DNA from: Aggregatilineales bacterium
GTDB lineage: Bacteria > Chloroflexota > Anaerolineae > Aggregatilineales > Ch27
DNA length: 38,666 nt
Assembly: GCA_029976005.1 (NCBI GenBank)
Contig: JARKOQ010000163.1
Span: 1 to 38,666, forward strand
Direction of reading: 5' to 3'
In this document: piece by piece, positions 15,325 through 24,267 of the stretch
How the letters are laid out: each line of letters starts with the position of its first letter
Numbering within the stretch: the stretch's first letter is position 1
Notes under the pieces: generated by a model
The model's database searches: none
What the model saw: only the letters and a program-made list of their open reading frames with translations
What the model was told of the DNA's origin: nothing
Program-made: the position numbers and the translations under genes

Positions 15325-18300
15325 ATGGCTCCTAGACGACACCACCTGACCTATACCAACCGGCGCTACCTGGACGCCATCGCCGACCACGTTGTGATCT
15401 TCGATGGCGCGATGGGCACCAGCATCCAGCGCTACAACCTGAGCGCGGCCGACTTCGGCGGCGAACGGTACAACGGCTGCAACGACTATCTCGTCATCAC
15501 CCGCCCGGACGTGATCGAGGCGATCCATGCTTCCTTCCTGGCCGTCGGGGCCGAAGCCGTGGAGACGGACACCTTCCGCTCCAACCGGCTGACGCTGGGC
15601 GAATACGGCCTGGGCGAGCGCGTGCTGGAGATCAACCGGGCCGCGGCCCAGATCGCCCGGCGCGTGTGCGACCGCTTCGCCGCCGAAACCGGCCTGCCGC
15701 GTTTCGTGGCGGGCAGCATCGGCCCCTCCGGCAAGCTGCCCAGCGGCACCGATCCCGACCTGAGCGCCATCACCTTCGACGAGCTGGCGGCGGTCTTCTA
15801 CGAGCAGGCGCAGGGCCTGGTAGAAGGCGGCGCGGACCTGCTGCTGGTCGAGACGAGCCAGGACATCCTGGAAGTCAAGGCCGCCGTTGTCGGGATCAAC
15901 CGTTACTTTTCGGACGCCGGGGTGCGCATCCCGCTCCAGGTCCAGGTGACGCTGGACGTCTCCGGCCGGATGCTGTTCGGCACCGAGATCGGCAGCGCCC
16001 TGACGACCCTGGAGAGCCTGCCCATCGACGTAATCGGCCTCAATTGCTCCACCGGCCCGGAGCACATGCGTGAGCCGATCAAGTACCTGGTCGAGCACAG
16101 CCCGCTGCCGATTTCCGTCCTGCCCAACGCCGGGCTGCCGATCAACGTCGACGGCGAGGCCGTCTACCCGATGGAACCGGAGCCGTTCAGCCAGATGGTG
16201 GCCGAGTTCGCCCGCTGGGGCGTCAACGTGATCGGCGGCTGCTGCGGCACCCGCCCGGAACACATCGCCCGCCTGGTCGAGGCGGTGCATGGCGGTGGGG
16301 ACGTTGGTAAGGACGTTCAATTGAACGTCCCTACGAAGACCCCGCCCACCGTCCGCCAGCCGGAATTCGAGCCGGCCGCATCCAGCAACATGAAGGCCAC
16401 TACCCTGGTGCAGGACCCCGGCCCGACCCTGATCGGGGAGCGGGTCAACAGCCAGGGCAGCCGCAAGGTCAAGCGCCTGCTGCTGGCCGAGGATTACGAC
16501 AGTATCGTCCAGATCGCGGTCGACCAGGTGGCCAACGGCGCGCACCTGCTGGACGTGTGCGTGGCCCTGACCGAGCGCGACGACGAAAAAGCCCAGATGA
16601 CCACGCTGGTCAAGAAGCTGGCCCTGGCCGTGGACGCCCCGCTGATCATCGACACGACCGAGCCGGAGGTGGCCGAGGCCGCCCTGGCGATCTACCCCGG
16701 CCGGGCGGTGATTAACGGCAACAACCTGGAAAACGGCCGGGAGCGGATCGACCGTGTGCTGCCCATCGTCAAGAAGCACGGCGCGGCGGTGCTCTCCATG
16801 ACCATCGACGAGGAGGGCATGGCCCACACCCGCGACAGGAAGCTGGCCATCGCCAAACGCATCGCCGAGATCGCGATCAACGACTACGGCCTCGCGCCGG
16901 AAGACCTGATCTTCGACACGCTGACCTTCCCCCTGACCACCGGCCAGCCGGAGTTGCGCAACGACGCCGTCGAAACCATCGAGGGCATCCGCCTGATCAA
17001 GGCGGCGATCCCCGGCGTGCTGACCGCGCTGGGCGTCAGCAACGTGTCCTTCGGTGTGGGGGAAGGCGCGCGGGCGGTGCTCAACAGCGTCTTCCTGTAT
17101 CATGCCGTCCAGGCCGGGCTGGACATGGCGATCGTCAACCCGGCCCAGATCACACCCTACGCCGAAATCCCGGAGGAACAGCGCAAGATCGCGGACGACC
17201 TGATCTTCAACAGTGACCCGGACGCCCTGCCCCGTTTCATCCAGTACTTCGAACAGAACCAGGTCCAGGTGGGCGGGCACGAGGTCGAAGACCCCACCGC
17301 CGACATGAGCGCCGAGCAGGCCCTCCACTGGCAGATCGTCCACCGCAAGAAGGACGGCGTCGAAGCCTTGATCGATACCTGTCTGACCCGGCAGGACGCG
17401 GTGGGCGTGCTCAACAACGTCCTGCTGCCGGCCATGAAGGAAGTCGGCGACAAATTCGGCGCGGGCGAACTGATCCTGCCCTTCGTGCTGCAAAGCGCCG
17501 AGGTGATGAAGAAGTCGGTCGCCTACCTTGAAACCTTCATGGACCGGGTGGAGGGCGCGACCAAGGGCACGGTTGTACTGGCGACGGTCTACGGCGACGT
17601 GCATGACATCGGCAAGAACCTGGTCAAGACCATCCTGTCCAACAACGGCTACACCGTCCACGACCTGGGCAAACAGGTCCCGGCCAACACGATCATCGAA
17701 GCCGCCCAGCAGCACAAGGCCGACGCGATCGGCCTCAGCGCCCTGCTGGTCAGCACCAGCAAACAGATGCCGCTGATCGTCAATGAACTGGCCCGGCGCG
17801 GCCTGGATACCCCGGTCTTGATCGGCGGCGCGGCCATCAACCGCAAGTTCGGACGGCGCATTCTGTTCCTGGAGGACGGCGGGGAACCGTACGCGCCCGG
17901 CGTCTTCTACTGCAAGGACGCCTTCGAGGGGCTGGCCGTGATGGACCAGCTTGCCGATCCAGCCCGCCGCGCGCCCTTCGTCCAGCAGATCATCGATGAA
18001 GGCTTCGAAGAACAAGGCAAGCCGGCCCGCCGCCAGCGCGAATCCGTGCCGGGGCGACGCAGCAGCGTCCAGCCCGTGGCGGAAATTCCCAGGCCGCCCT
18101 TCTGGGGCTCCAAGACCATCCGCGAGATGCCACTGGAGATCGTGTTCAAGTACATCGACAAGCCGGAGCTGTACCGTCTGTCCTGGGGGGCCAAGAACGC
18201 CCACGGTGCGGAATGGGAGCGCCTGCAAGCCGAGTTCGAGGCGCGTCTGGCCCGCATGCAGAAAGACGCCCTCCAGACCGGGACACTGATCCCCCAGGCG

Positions 18301-18903
18301 GTGTATGGCTTCTTCCCGGCCAACAGCGAAGGCGACGACCTGGTCGTGTGGGACCCCGCCCCCTTCGCCGAAGGCAATGGCAACCCGCCCGCCAAGCGGG
18401 AGATCGCCCGCTTCACCTTCCCGCGCCAGACCACGGGCGAATACCTGTGCCTGAGCGACTACTTCGCCCCGGCGGACAGCGGCCGGGTGGACGTGGCGGC
18501 CTTCCAGGTGGTGACGGCGGGCGAGATCGCCTCTCAGGAGTTCGAGCGGATGCAGAGCGCCGACAACTACAGCGAGGCCTACTTCTTCCACGGGCTGGCC
18601 GTGCAAACCGCCGAGGCGACCGCCAACTACGTCCACCGCCACGCCCTGCGCGAGCTGGGCCTGCCGCCCGGCCAGGGCAAGCGTTATAGCTGGGGCTATC
18701 CCGCCTGCCCCGACCTGGAGCAGCACACACTGGTGTTCGAGCTGCTGCCGCAGGCCGTCAGCGAGCTGGGGATGCAGCTTACCGAGTCGTACCAGCTCAT
18801 CCCGGAACAGAGCACGGCCGCCCTGGTGGTCCACCACCCAGAAGCCAAGTACTACAGCGTCGAGATTGACCGGGTGAAGCAAATTCTTGGGGAGGCGGAG
18901 TGA
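15325..18903 (+). CDS. metH: Cobalamin-dependent methionine synthase
   Basis: The enzyme transfers the methyl group of 5-methyltetrahydrofolate through cobalamin to homocysteine. The 1192-aa product has all four modules: a homocysteine domain (about 18-315) with zinc ligands C241, C306 and C307; a pterin-binding domain beginning LIGERVNSQGSRKV near 366; cap and B12 domains with DVHDIGKN (H760, the cobalt ligand); and a SAM-dependent activation domain from about 930 (RYSWGYPACPDLEQ). The ATG at 15325 has only a weak upstream purine run. A near-perfect 28-base palindrome lies in-frame in the linker at residues 328-337. The stop overlaps the adenosine deaminase start. A leader cannot be seen, and it follows VapC by 51 bases. 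Confidence 0.95.
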   Translation: MAPRRHHLTYTNRRYLDAIADHVVIFDGAMGTSIQRYNLSAADFGGERYNGCNDYLVITRPDVIEAIHASFLAVGAEAVETDTFRSNRLTLGEYGLGERVLEINRAAAQIARRVCDRFAAETGLPRFVAGSIGPSGKLPSGTDPDLSAITFDELAAVFYEQAQGLVEGGADLLLVETSQDILEVKAAVVGINRYFSDAGVRIPLQVQVTLDVSGRMLFGTEIGSALTTLESLPIDVIGLNCSTGPEHMREPIKYLVEHSPLPISVLPNAGLPINVDGEAVYPMEPEPFSQMVAEFARWGVNVIGGCCGTRPEHIARLVEAVHGGGDVGKDVQLNVPTKTPPTVRQPEFEPAASSNMKATTLVQDPGPTLIGERVNSQGSRKVKRLLLAEDYDSIVQIAVDQVANGAHLLDVCVALTERDDEKAQMTTLVKKLALAVDAPLIIDTTEPEVAEAALAIYPGRAVINGNNLENGRERIDRVLPIVKKHGAAVLSMTIDEEGMAHTRDRKLAIAKRIAEIAINDYGLAPEDLIFDTLTFPLTTGQPELRNDAVETIEGIRLIKAAIPGVLTALGVSNVSFGVGEGARAVLNSVFLYHAVQAGLDMAIVNPAQITPYAEIPEEQRKIADDLIFNSDPDALPRFIQYFEQNQVQVGGHEVEDPTADMSAEQALHWQIVHRKKDGVEALIDTCLTRQDAVGVLNNVLLPAMKEVGDKFGAGELILPFVLQSAEVMKKSVAYLETFMDRVEGATKGTVVLATVYGDVHDIGKNLVKTILSNNGYTVHDLGKQVPANTIIEAAQQHKADAIGLSALLVSTSKQMPLIVNELARRGLDTPVLIGGAAINRKFGRRILFLEDGGEPYAPGVFYCKDAFEGLAVMDQLADPARRAPFVQQIIDEGFEEQGKPARRQRESVPGRRSSVQPVAEIPRPPFWGSKTIREMPLEIVFKYIDKPELYRLSWGAKNAHGAEWERLQAEFEARLARMQKDALQTGTLIPQAVYGFFPANSEGDDLVVWDPAPFAEGNGNPPAKREIARFTFPRQTTGEYLCLSDYFAPADSGRVDVAAFQVVTAGEIASQEFERMQSADNYSEAYFFHGLAVQTAEATANYVHRHALRELGLPPGQGKRYSWGYPACPDLEQHTLVFELLPQAVSELGMQLTESYQLIPEQSTAALVVHHPEAKYYSVEIDRVKQILGEAE
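16307..16334. repeat. Dispersed palindrome, GTAGGGGCG family, inside metH
   Basis: GTAAGGACGTTCAA is followed directly by TTGAACGTCCCTAC; 13 of 14 half-site positions match. It is in-frame, encodes about KDVQLNVPT and lies in the linker between the homocysteine and pterin domains. Confidence 0.8.
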
Positions 18904-19940
18904 TGTCTCTGACCGATTTCATCCGGGCCATGCCCAAGGTGGAGCTGCACGTCCACCTGGAAGGCAGCATCCGTCCGGCCACGCTGCTCAAACTGGCCCG
19001 GCGACACAACATCAGCCTGCCCGCCGATTCGGTGGACGGGCTGCGGGCCTGGTATACCTTCGTGGACTTCCCGCACTTCATCGAGGTCTACCTCGCCATC
19101 TCGAACTGCCTGCGCACGCCGGACGACATCGAGCTGATCGCGCGCGAGTTCCTGACGGGCCAGGCCGAGCAGCACATCCTGTACAGCGAAGTCACATTCA
19201 CGCCCTTTACCCATTACCGCAACGGGATAGCCTTCGCCGACCAACTGGCCGCCATCAACCGGGCGCGGGCCTGGGCGGAAGCGAAACTGGGCGTCACGAT
19301 GGGCCTGACGCTGGATATCTCGCGCGAAGTCAGCCCGGAAGACGGCGCGATCACCGCCGGGTGGGCGATCGAGCACATGGGCGACGGCGTCACGGCGCTG
19401 GGCCTGGGCGGGCCGGAAGTCGGCAACCCGCCGGAGAAGTTCGCGGCCGTCTTCGAGCGCGCCCGCGCGGCCGGACTGCCCGCCGTGCCCCACGCCGGGG
19501 AGACGGAAGGTCCGGCCAGCATCTGGGGCGCGCTGCGGGCGCTGCACGCGGTGCGGATCGGACACGGCGTGCGCTGCCTGGAAGACCCGGCCCTGGTAGC
19601 TGAACTGCGCGCGCGCCAGACTCCGCTGGAGGTCTGCCCGACCAGCAACATCTGCCTGGGGGTCGCGCCCAGTTTCGAGGCGCATCCCCTGCCGCGCCTG
19701 ATCGCGGCAGGGCTGTACGTCACGCTCAACTCGGACGACCCGCCCATGTTCAACACGACTCTGACGGACGAATATCTGAAGTCCGCCGTAGCCTTTGGCT
19801 TCGGCCCGGCGGAACTCGAACGGCTGGTGATCAACGCGGTGCGAGTCACCCTGCTGCCCGAAGACAAACGAGCCGCCCTGGAAGCGCGCGTCACGGCGGA
19901 GTTCGAGACGCTGCGCGCCCAAATCGGACAGGCGCTGTAG
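18903..19940 (+). CDS. add: Adenosine deaminase
   Basis: The zinc hydrolase converts adenosine to inosine. The 345-aa product shows the N-terminal zinc motif ELHVHLEG (H16, H18), PHAGE with the catalytic Glu, RIGHGVRC, the conserved LEVCPTSNICLG and TLNSDDPPMF with the metal-binding Asp. The ATG at 18903 shares its A with the metH stop (TGATG), with GGGGAGG upstream inside metH, so the two are translationally coupled. Coupling to metH makes sense because SAM use yields SAH and then adenosine plus homocysteine. Removing adenosine would pull that reaction forward; this is inference. A related adenine or 6-aminodeoxyfutalosine deaminase cannot be excluded by eye. Confidence 0.88.
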   Translation: MSLTDFIRAMPKVELHVHLEGSIRPATLLKLARRHNISLPADSVDGLRAWYTFVDFPHFIEVYLAISNCLRTPDDIELIAREFLTGQAEQHILYSEVTFTPFTHYRNGIAFADQLAAINRARAWAEAKLGVTMGLTLDISREVSPEDGAITAGWAIEHMGDGVTALGLGGPEVGNPPEKFAAVFERARAAGLPAVPHAGETEGPASIWGALRALHAVRIGHGVRCLEDPALVAELRARQTPLEVCPTSNICLGVAPSFEAHPLPRLIAAGLYVTLNSDDPPMFNTTLTDEYLKSAVAFGFGPAELERLVINAVRVTLLPEDKRAALEARVTAEFETLRAQIGQAL

Positions 19941-19995
19941 CGCGCCCCACCTCCGCACCTTTGATTGGCTGGCACCTTAACATTCGGAGGGGAAC

Positions 19996-20394
19996 ATGGA
20001 CATGCCAACGGCAGGCTGCTCGAAAAAGGCGGTCCTGGCGGTGGGGCTGGTGATCGGGCTGGTGGTGGCCTGTCTGGTCGGGTCGACTCTGGTGACGGAC
20101 CGCCTGTGCCGGCAGGGCTTCGACCGGCGGCTGCCGGTCTATCCGGGCGCGGCGATCCAATGGGAGCGCCACAACTTCCTGAGCGCCTTTGGGATGGGCG
20201 AAACAGTCATGGCATTGACCTCGCCGGACGACCCAGACACCGTCCACGCCTGGTACACGACCACCACGGCCGAAGCGATCCGGGGCAGCGTGGACGACGT
20301 GCCGATGCGTCTGACGCGCGGCGAGTGGACGGTCGATCCGGACGAAGACGGCACGGGCGCGCAGATCATCCTGCACGGCCTGTGTGTGAACTGA
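19996..20394 (+). CDS. Membrane-anchored hypothetical protein, 132 aa
   Basis: Not recognised. After MDMPTAGCSKK a single hydrophobic helix (about residues 12-33) is followed by an extracytoplasmic domain beginning RLCRQGFDRRLPVYPGA and containing WYTTTTAEAIRG. The short domain resembles small secreted proteins with a steroid-like or START-like look only vaguely, so no function is given. GGAGGGG precedes the ATG. It lies 55 bases after add, and the cysK leader promoter starts ten bases after its stop. Confidence 0.65.
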   Translation: MDMPTAGCSKKAVLAVGLVIGLVVACLVGSTLVTDRLCRQGFDRRLPVYPGAAIQWERHNFLSAFGMGETVMALTSPDDPDTVHAWYTTTTAEAIRGSVDDVPMRLTRGEWTVDPDEDGTGAQIILHGLCVN

Positions 20395-20403
20395 CGCATT
20401 CAC

Positions 20404-20431
20404 TTGACAACTTCACTGCCTGGGCTAGAAT
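20404..20431 (+). promoter_or_regulatory. Promoter of the cysK leader
   Basis: Perfect TTGACA (20404-20409), 16-base spacer, TAGAAT (20426-20431). The start would be near 20438, about 240 bases before cysK. Confidence 0.88.
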
Positions 20432-20471
20432 GGGGTTTAACGATGGGCTATATCAGGATTTGTTCGAGTCA

Positions 20472-20546
20472 ATGGCTGCGTTCACGGTGATCACAACCTG
20501 CATCTGTTCCTGCTGCCGTGTGAATGCACTGTCACCTACGGGATGA
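20472..20546 (+). CDS. Cysteine-rich leader peptide of cysKE (24 aa)
   Basis: The ORF contains TTCICSCC: Cys at codons 10, 12, 14 and 15 of 24, in a leader between a strong promoter and a terminator just before cysteine synthase. AGGA lies 13 bases before the ATG, so initiation looks weak. After the stop, GGCCGCC (20560-20566) can pair with GGTGGCC in the terminator's 3' arm, or alternatively GCCGC (20561-20565) can pair with GCGGC (20576-20580). These alternatives suit antiterminator and anti-antiterminator roles. Cysteine-responsive attenuation by polycysteine leader ORFs is known in mycobacteria; I infer the same logic here. The peptide may have no function of its own. Confidence 0.7.
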   Translation: MAAFTVITTCICSCCRVNALSPTG

Positions 20547-20592
20547 CCGCCATTGCCTTGGCCGCCTGATCCATCGCGGCACGCAAACAGAA

Positions 20593-20624
20593 ACGGGCTA
20601 CCCCAGTGGGTGGCCCGTTTTTTT
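20593..20624 (+). terminator. Attenuator terminator in the cysK leader
   Basis: ACGGGCTACCC (20593-20603) pairs with GGGTGGCCCGT (20608-20618) including one T-G pair, loop CAGT, followed by a run of seven T. It lies 56 bases before the cysK ATG. Confidence 0.92.
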
Positions 20625-20680
20625 GTTGTGCGTCCGCCCCTTATCCATGCGGGTCTACCGCCACAAAGGAGCAGTGCAGG

Positions 20681-21613
20681 ATGCGCATCGCCGACAACAT
20701 CACCCAGCTCGTGGGCAATACCCCCCTCGTCCGGCTCAACCGGGTCACGCAGGGGCTTGGCGCGCAGGTCGTCGCCAAGCTGGAGTACTTCAACCCGGCC
20801 CACAGCGTCAAGGACCGGATCGGGGTCGCCATGATCGAAGCCGCCGAAAGGGCCGGGGCCATCGGCCCGGATACCGTGCTGATCGAGCCGACCAGCGGCA
20901 ACACCGGGATCGCCCTGGCAATGGTCGCCGCTCAGCGCGGCTACCGCCTGATCCTGACCATGCCCGACTCGATGAGCGTCGAGCGCCGCAAGCTGCTGCG
21001 CGCCTTCGGGGCGGAACTGGTCCTGACTCCCGCCGCCGAAGGCATGGCCGGGGCCATCCGCAAGGCCGAGGAACTCCAGGCCGCCACGCCCAACGCCTGG
21101 ATTCCGCAGCAGTTCCAGAACCCGGCCAACCCGGAGGTTCACCGCCGCACCACCGCCGAGGAAATCTGGCGCGACACCGACGGCGGGGTAGACATCCTCG
21201 TGTCCGGGATCGGCACCGGCGGCACGATCACCGGCGTGGGCGAGGTGCTCAAGGCCCGCAAGCCGGGTGTGCGGATCGTCGCGGTGGAGCCGGCCGCCTC
21301 GCCGGTGCTCTCCGGCGGTCAAAAAGGCCCTCACCCCATCCAGGGCATCGGCGCGGGTTTCGTGCCGGACGTGCTCAACACCGGGGTCTACGACGAGATC
21401 GTGACCGTAGCCGGGGATGACGCCTTCGCCACCGCCCGCCGCCTGGGCCGCGAGGAGGGCCTGCTGGTCGGCATCTCGTCCGGCGCGGCGGTGTGGGCCG
21501 CCCTCCAGGTGGCCGCCCGCCCGGAGAACGCGGGCAAGCTGATCGTCGTGATCATCCCGTCCTTTGGCGAGCGCTACCTCTCGACCGCGCTCTACGCCGA
21601 TCTGGAGGGTTAG
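20681..21613 (+). CDS. cysK: Cysteine synthase (O-acetylserine sulfhydrylase)
   Basis: The PLP enzyme makes cysteine from O-acetylserine and sulfide. The 310-aa product begins [20 protein letters not shown] and has the Schiff-base lysine K44 in HSVKDRIG. The substrate loop [13 protein letters not shown] and phosphate-binding [12 protein letters not shown] follow, then [10 protein letters not shown] near the C-terminus. A longer reading from 20606 would overlap the attenuator terminator and is rejected. AAGGAG precedes the chosen ATG. cysE starts two bases after its stop, so both enzymes of cysteine synthesis are co-expressed. The Cys-rich leader upstream probably reports charged tRNA-Cys. Confidence 0.95.
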   Translation: MRIADNITQLVGNTPLVRLNRVTQGLGAQVVAKLEYFNPAHSVKDRIGVAMIEAAERAGAIGPDTVLIEPTSGNTGIALAMVAAQRGYRLILTMPDSMSVERRKLLRAFGAELVLTPAAEGMAGAIRKAEELQAATPNAWIPQQFQNPANPEVHRRTTAEEIWRDTDGGVDILVSGIGTGGTITGVGEVLKARKPGVRIVAVEPAASPVLSGGQKGPHPIQGIGAGFVPDVLNTGVYDEIVTVAGDDAFATARRLGREEGLLVGISSGAAVWAALQVAARPENAGKLIVVIIPSFGERYLSTALYADLEG

Positions 21614-21615
21614 CC

Positions 21616-22299
21616 ATGTTCGGGACGATGCGGGATGACGTGCGCTGTGTCCTGGCCCGCGACCCGGCCGCGCGCAGCGCCCTGGAAGTCGTGCTGTGCT
21701 ACAGCGGTCTGCATGCCGTGTGGATGCACCGCATCACCCATCGCCTGTGGAAGGCAGATTTTCGCCTCCTGGCCCGCTGGCTGGCGCAGATCGCGCGCGG
21801 GCTGACCGGGATCGAAATCCACCCCGGCGCGACGATCGGGCCGCGCCTGTTCATCGATCACGGCATGGGCGTCGTGATCGGCGAAACGGCCGAGATCGGC
21901 GCGAACGTGACTCTGTATCACGGGGTCACCCTGGGCGGCGTGAGCCTCAGCCACGGCAAGCGCCACCCGACCATCGAAGACGGCGTTGTGATCGGCGCCG
22001 GTGCGAAAGTCTTAGGAGCGATTACCGTGGGCGCGAATACCCGGATTGGAGCGAATGCTGTGGTCGTCAAGGACGTTGAGCCGGACATGGTCGTGGTCGG
22101 CGTGCCCGGCAAGCCGGTCGGGCGCGGCGAAAAACAGCCAGCCGGCCAGCCGGACCTGCATCACGAGTTCCTGCCCGACCTGATCTCCGACCGGCTCGAC
22201 CGGGTGCTCGACCGGCTGGATTCGATCGAGCGCGCCGTCAACGGCAGCGGCGCATCCGAGACCCCGGCCAACCAGCCCGCGCCCGACTACGCGATTTAG
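21616..22299 (+). CDS. cysE: Serine O-acetyltransferase
   Basis: It acetylates serine with acetyl-CoA, feeding CysK. The 227-aa product has a short N-terminal helical region ([21 protein letters not shown]) and a left-handed beta-helix of hexapeptide repeats ([16 protein letters not shown] through [13 protein letters not shown] and [10 protein letters not shown]). The active-site histidine lies in HGVTLGG. It is shorter at the N-terminus than E. coli CysE (273 aa), as in many bacteria. A Ser/Pro-rich tail after [23 protein letters not shown] could be disordered; the classic C-terminal Ile that docks into CysK is here the final Ile of DYAI. Confidence 0.93.
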   Translation: MFGTMRDDVRCVLARDPAARSALEVVLCYSGLHAVWMHRITHRLWKADFRLLARWLAQIARGLTGIEIHPGATIGPRLFIDHGMGVVIGETAEIGANVTLYHGVTLGGVSLSHGKRHPTIEDGVVIGAGAKVLGAITVGANTRIGANAVVVKDVEPDMVVVGVPGKPVGRGEKQPAGQPDLHHEFLPDLISDRLDRVLDRLDSIERAVNGSGASETPANQPAPDYAI

Positions 22300-22307
22300 T
22301 GGGGCTG

Positions 22308-22364
22308 CTGGTAGCTGCCCTGCTGCAAACTGTCAACTGTCAACTGTGAACTAATAACTGTCTG
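22308..22364. repeat. Period-7 degenerate tandem repeat, CTGTCAA type
   Basis: AACT recurs at 22328, 22335, 22342, 22349 and 22356, each seven bases apart (CTGTCAA, CTGTCAA, CTGTGAA, CTAATAA). The CTG phase can be followed back to 22308 with one slip. It fills the cysE to MTHFR gap. Confidence 0.75.
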
Positions 22365-22377
22365 AAAGGTCGTCTTC

Positions 22378-24258
22378 ATGCCAAAAGGTTCTTTTCTGGA
22401 ACGTTTGAAACAGGACAAGCCCCTGCTCACCGACGGGGCGATGGGCACCAACCTGCACGGGCATGGCATCTCGATCGACGCCTGCTTCGACGCGCTGAAC
22501 CTGACCCACCCGGAGCAGGTCGCCCGCGTCCACGCCGGATTCGTCCAGGCCGGGGCGGAGCTGATTAAGACCAACACCTTTGGCGCGAATCGCTTCAAAC
22601 TGAGCAAGCACGGCCTGGAGAACCAGGTCGAGGCCATCAACCGGGCGGCGGTCGACCTGGCCCGGCGCGTGATCCTGGCCAGCTTCCGCGAGGACGTGTA
22701 TATCGCCGGGTCGGTCGGGCCGCTGGGGGTGCGCCTGCATCCCTTCGGCCGCACCACCCGCGAGGAGGCCAAGGCGGCCTTCGCCGAGCAGATCAAGGCC
22801 CTGGCCGAAGCCGGGGCGGACGTGATCCTGCTGGAGACCTTCTCCGACCGGGTGGAAATCCTGGCCGCGCTGGACGCGGCCAGCGAGGTCGCGCCTGACC
22901 TGCCGGTGATCGCCAATACGACCTACGCCTCCGACGACCGCACCCTGCTGGGCGACCTGCCCGCCCGCGTGGCGCGCGACCTGGCCGAGGCCGGGGCGGA
23001 CGTGATCGGGGTTAACTGCGGCGGCGGGCCGACCCAGATCGCGCGCATTCTGCAACTGATCCGCCAGGCCGTGCCCGACGTTCTGACCGCGGCCATCCCC
23101 AACGCCGGATTCCCCGAGGCCGTGGGCGGCCGGATGATGTACCCGGCCACCGCCGAATACTTTGGCGACTACGCCCGCACCCTGCGCGCCATCGGCGCCA
23201 ACCTGATCGGCGGTTGCTGCGGCACCACGGCCGACCATATCGCCGCCATGCGCGCCGCCCTGGACGACGAGACCACGCCCCTGCCGGAAATCCAGGTCTT
23301 CGAGCCGAGCAGCGAGGCCACCGAGCTGGTCCCGGAGCGTCCGACCGCCCTGGCCCGCAAGCTGGCCGAGGGCCGGTTCGTGGTCACGGTGGAGATGAGT
23401 CCGCCGCGCAGCTTCATCCCGCAGAAGATTCTGACGTCCGCCCAGCTCCTCCAGGACGCCGGGGCGGACATGGTCGACGTGACCGACAGCCCCACCGCCC
23501 GGATGCGGATGAGTCCCTGGGCGGTGTGCCACTTCCTCCAGTCGCGCCAGGGGATCGAGACCGTCCTGCACTTCCCCACGCGCGGCCGCAACCTGCTGCG
23601 CATCCAGGGCGATCTGCTGGCAGCCCATGCCCTGGGCCTGCGCAACCTGTTCGTCGTGATGGGCGACCCGACCCACGTCGGAGACTACCCGGACGCCATG
23701 GACAACTACGACGTGCCGCCCACCGGCCTGATCAAGCTGATCAAGCAGCAGATGAACAAGGGCGTGGATTACGCCGGGAACTCGATCGGCCAGCCGACCA
23801 CGTTCACGGTCGGCTGCGCCCTGAACATGGGCGCCCAGGACCTTGACCACGAGATCAAGCTGATGCGCAAAAAGCTCGCCGCCGGGGCCGACTTCGCGCT
23901 GTGCCAGCCCTGTTTCGACCCGGCCGACGCCGAACGCTTCCACACCCGCTACCAGGAGATCGCCGGCGAGCCATACACCCTGCCCACCCTGATCGGCATC
24001 CTGCCTCTGTACAGCGCCAAGCACGCCCATTTCCTGCACAACGAGATTCCGGGCATCGTGATCCCTGAGCCACTCATGGATCGCATGGATCGGGCCGGGG
24101 AGGATGCGCCTCAGGAAGGCGTGCGCATCGCCCGCGAACTGCTGCTCGCCGTCAAGGATTACGTCCAGGGGGTGTACGTCATCCCGGCCTTCGGCAAGTA
24201 CGAGCTGGCCGCCGACGTGATCGACGTGCTGGGCATCCCCAGCCCATCCGCGCGCTGA
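22378..24258 (+). CDS. Bifunctional homocysteine S-methyltransferase / methylenetetrahydrofolate reductase
   Basis: The 626-aa fusion has an N-terminal homocysteine methyltransferase domain (1 to about 300): DGAMGTNLHG, VNCGGG and a GGCCGT zinc site with C280/C281. The C-terminal MTHFR domain starts near 334 (FVVTVEMSPPRSFIP) and includes TDSPTARMRMSP, FVVMGDPTHVGDY and CQPCFD. It would make methyl-THF with the reductase half. The methyltransferase half resembles the B12-free type that uses SAM or methylmethionine, so its donor here is unknown. AAAGG precedes the ATG. It is the second homocysteine methyltransferase in the window besides MetH. Confidence 0.93.
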   Translation: MPKGSFLERLKQDKPLLTDGAMGTNLHGHGISIDACFDALNLTHPEQVARVHAGFVQAGAELIKTNTFGANRFKLSKHGLENQVEAINRAAVDLARRVILASFREDVYIAGSVGPLGVRLHPFGRTTREEAKAAFAEQIKALAEAGADVILLETFSDRVEILAALDAASEVAPDLPVIANTTYASDDRTLLGDLPARVARDLAEAGADVIGVNCGGGPTQIARILQLIRQAVPDVLTAAIPNAGFPEAVGGRMMYPATAEYFGDYARTLRAIGANLIGGCCGTTADHIAAMRAALDDETTPLPEIQVFEPSSEATELVPERPTALARKLAEGRFVVTVEMSPPRSFIPQKILTSAQLLQDAGADMVDVTDSPTARMRMSPWAVCHFLQSRQGIETVLHFPTRGRNLLRIQGDLLAAHALGLRNLFVVMGDPTHVGDYPDAMDNYDVPPTGLIKLIKQQMNKGVDYAGNSIGQPTTFTVGCALNMGAQDLDHEIKLMRKKLAAGADFALCQPCFDPADAERFHTRYQEIAGEPYTLPTLIGILPLYSAKHAHFLHNEIPGIVIPEPLMDRMDRAGEDAPQEGVRIARELLLAVKDYVQGVYVIPAFGKYELAADVIDVLGIPSPSAR

Positions 24259-24267
24259 AAAACCAAT

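Noticed and set aside
15307-18882. Very long minus-strand reading frame opposite metH
   Set aside because: Antisense frames of this kind are expected from codon bias in GC-rich DNA; composition is Arg/Gly/His-rich with no family resemblance. The same applies opposite lpdA, the MTHFR fusion, GH5-AKR and rarA.
20443-20471. Upstream ATG of the cysK leader at 20443
   Set aside because: It is not in frame with the Cys-rich ORF and has no ribosome binding site.
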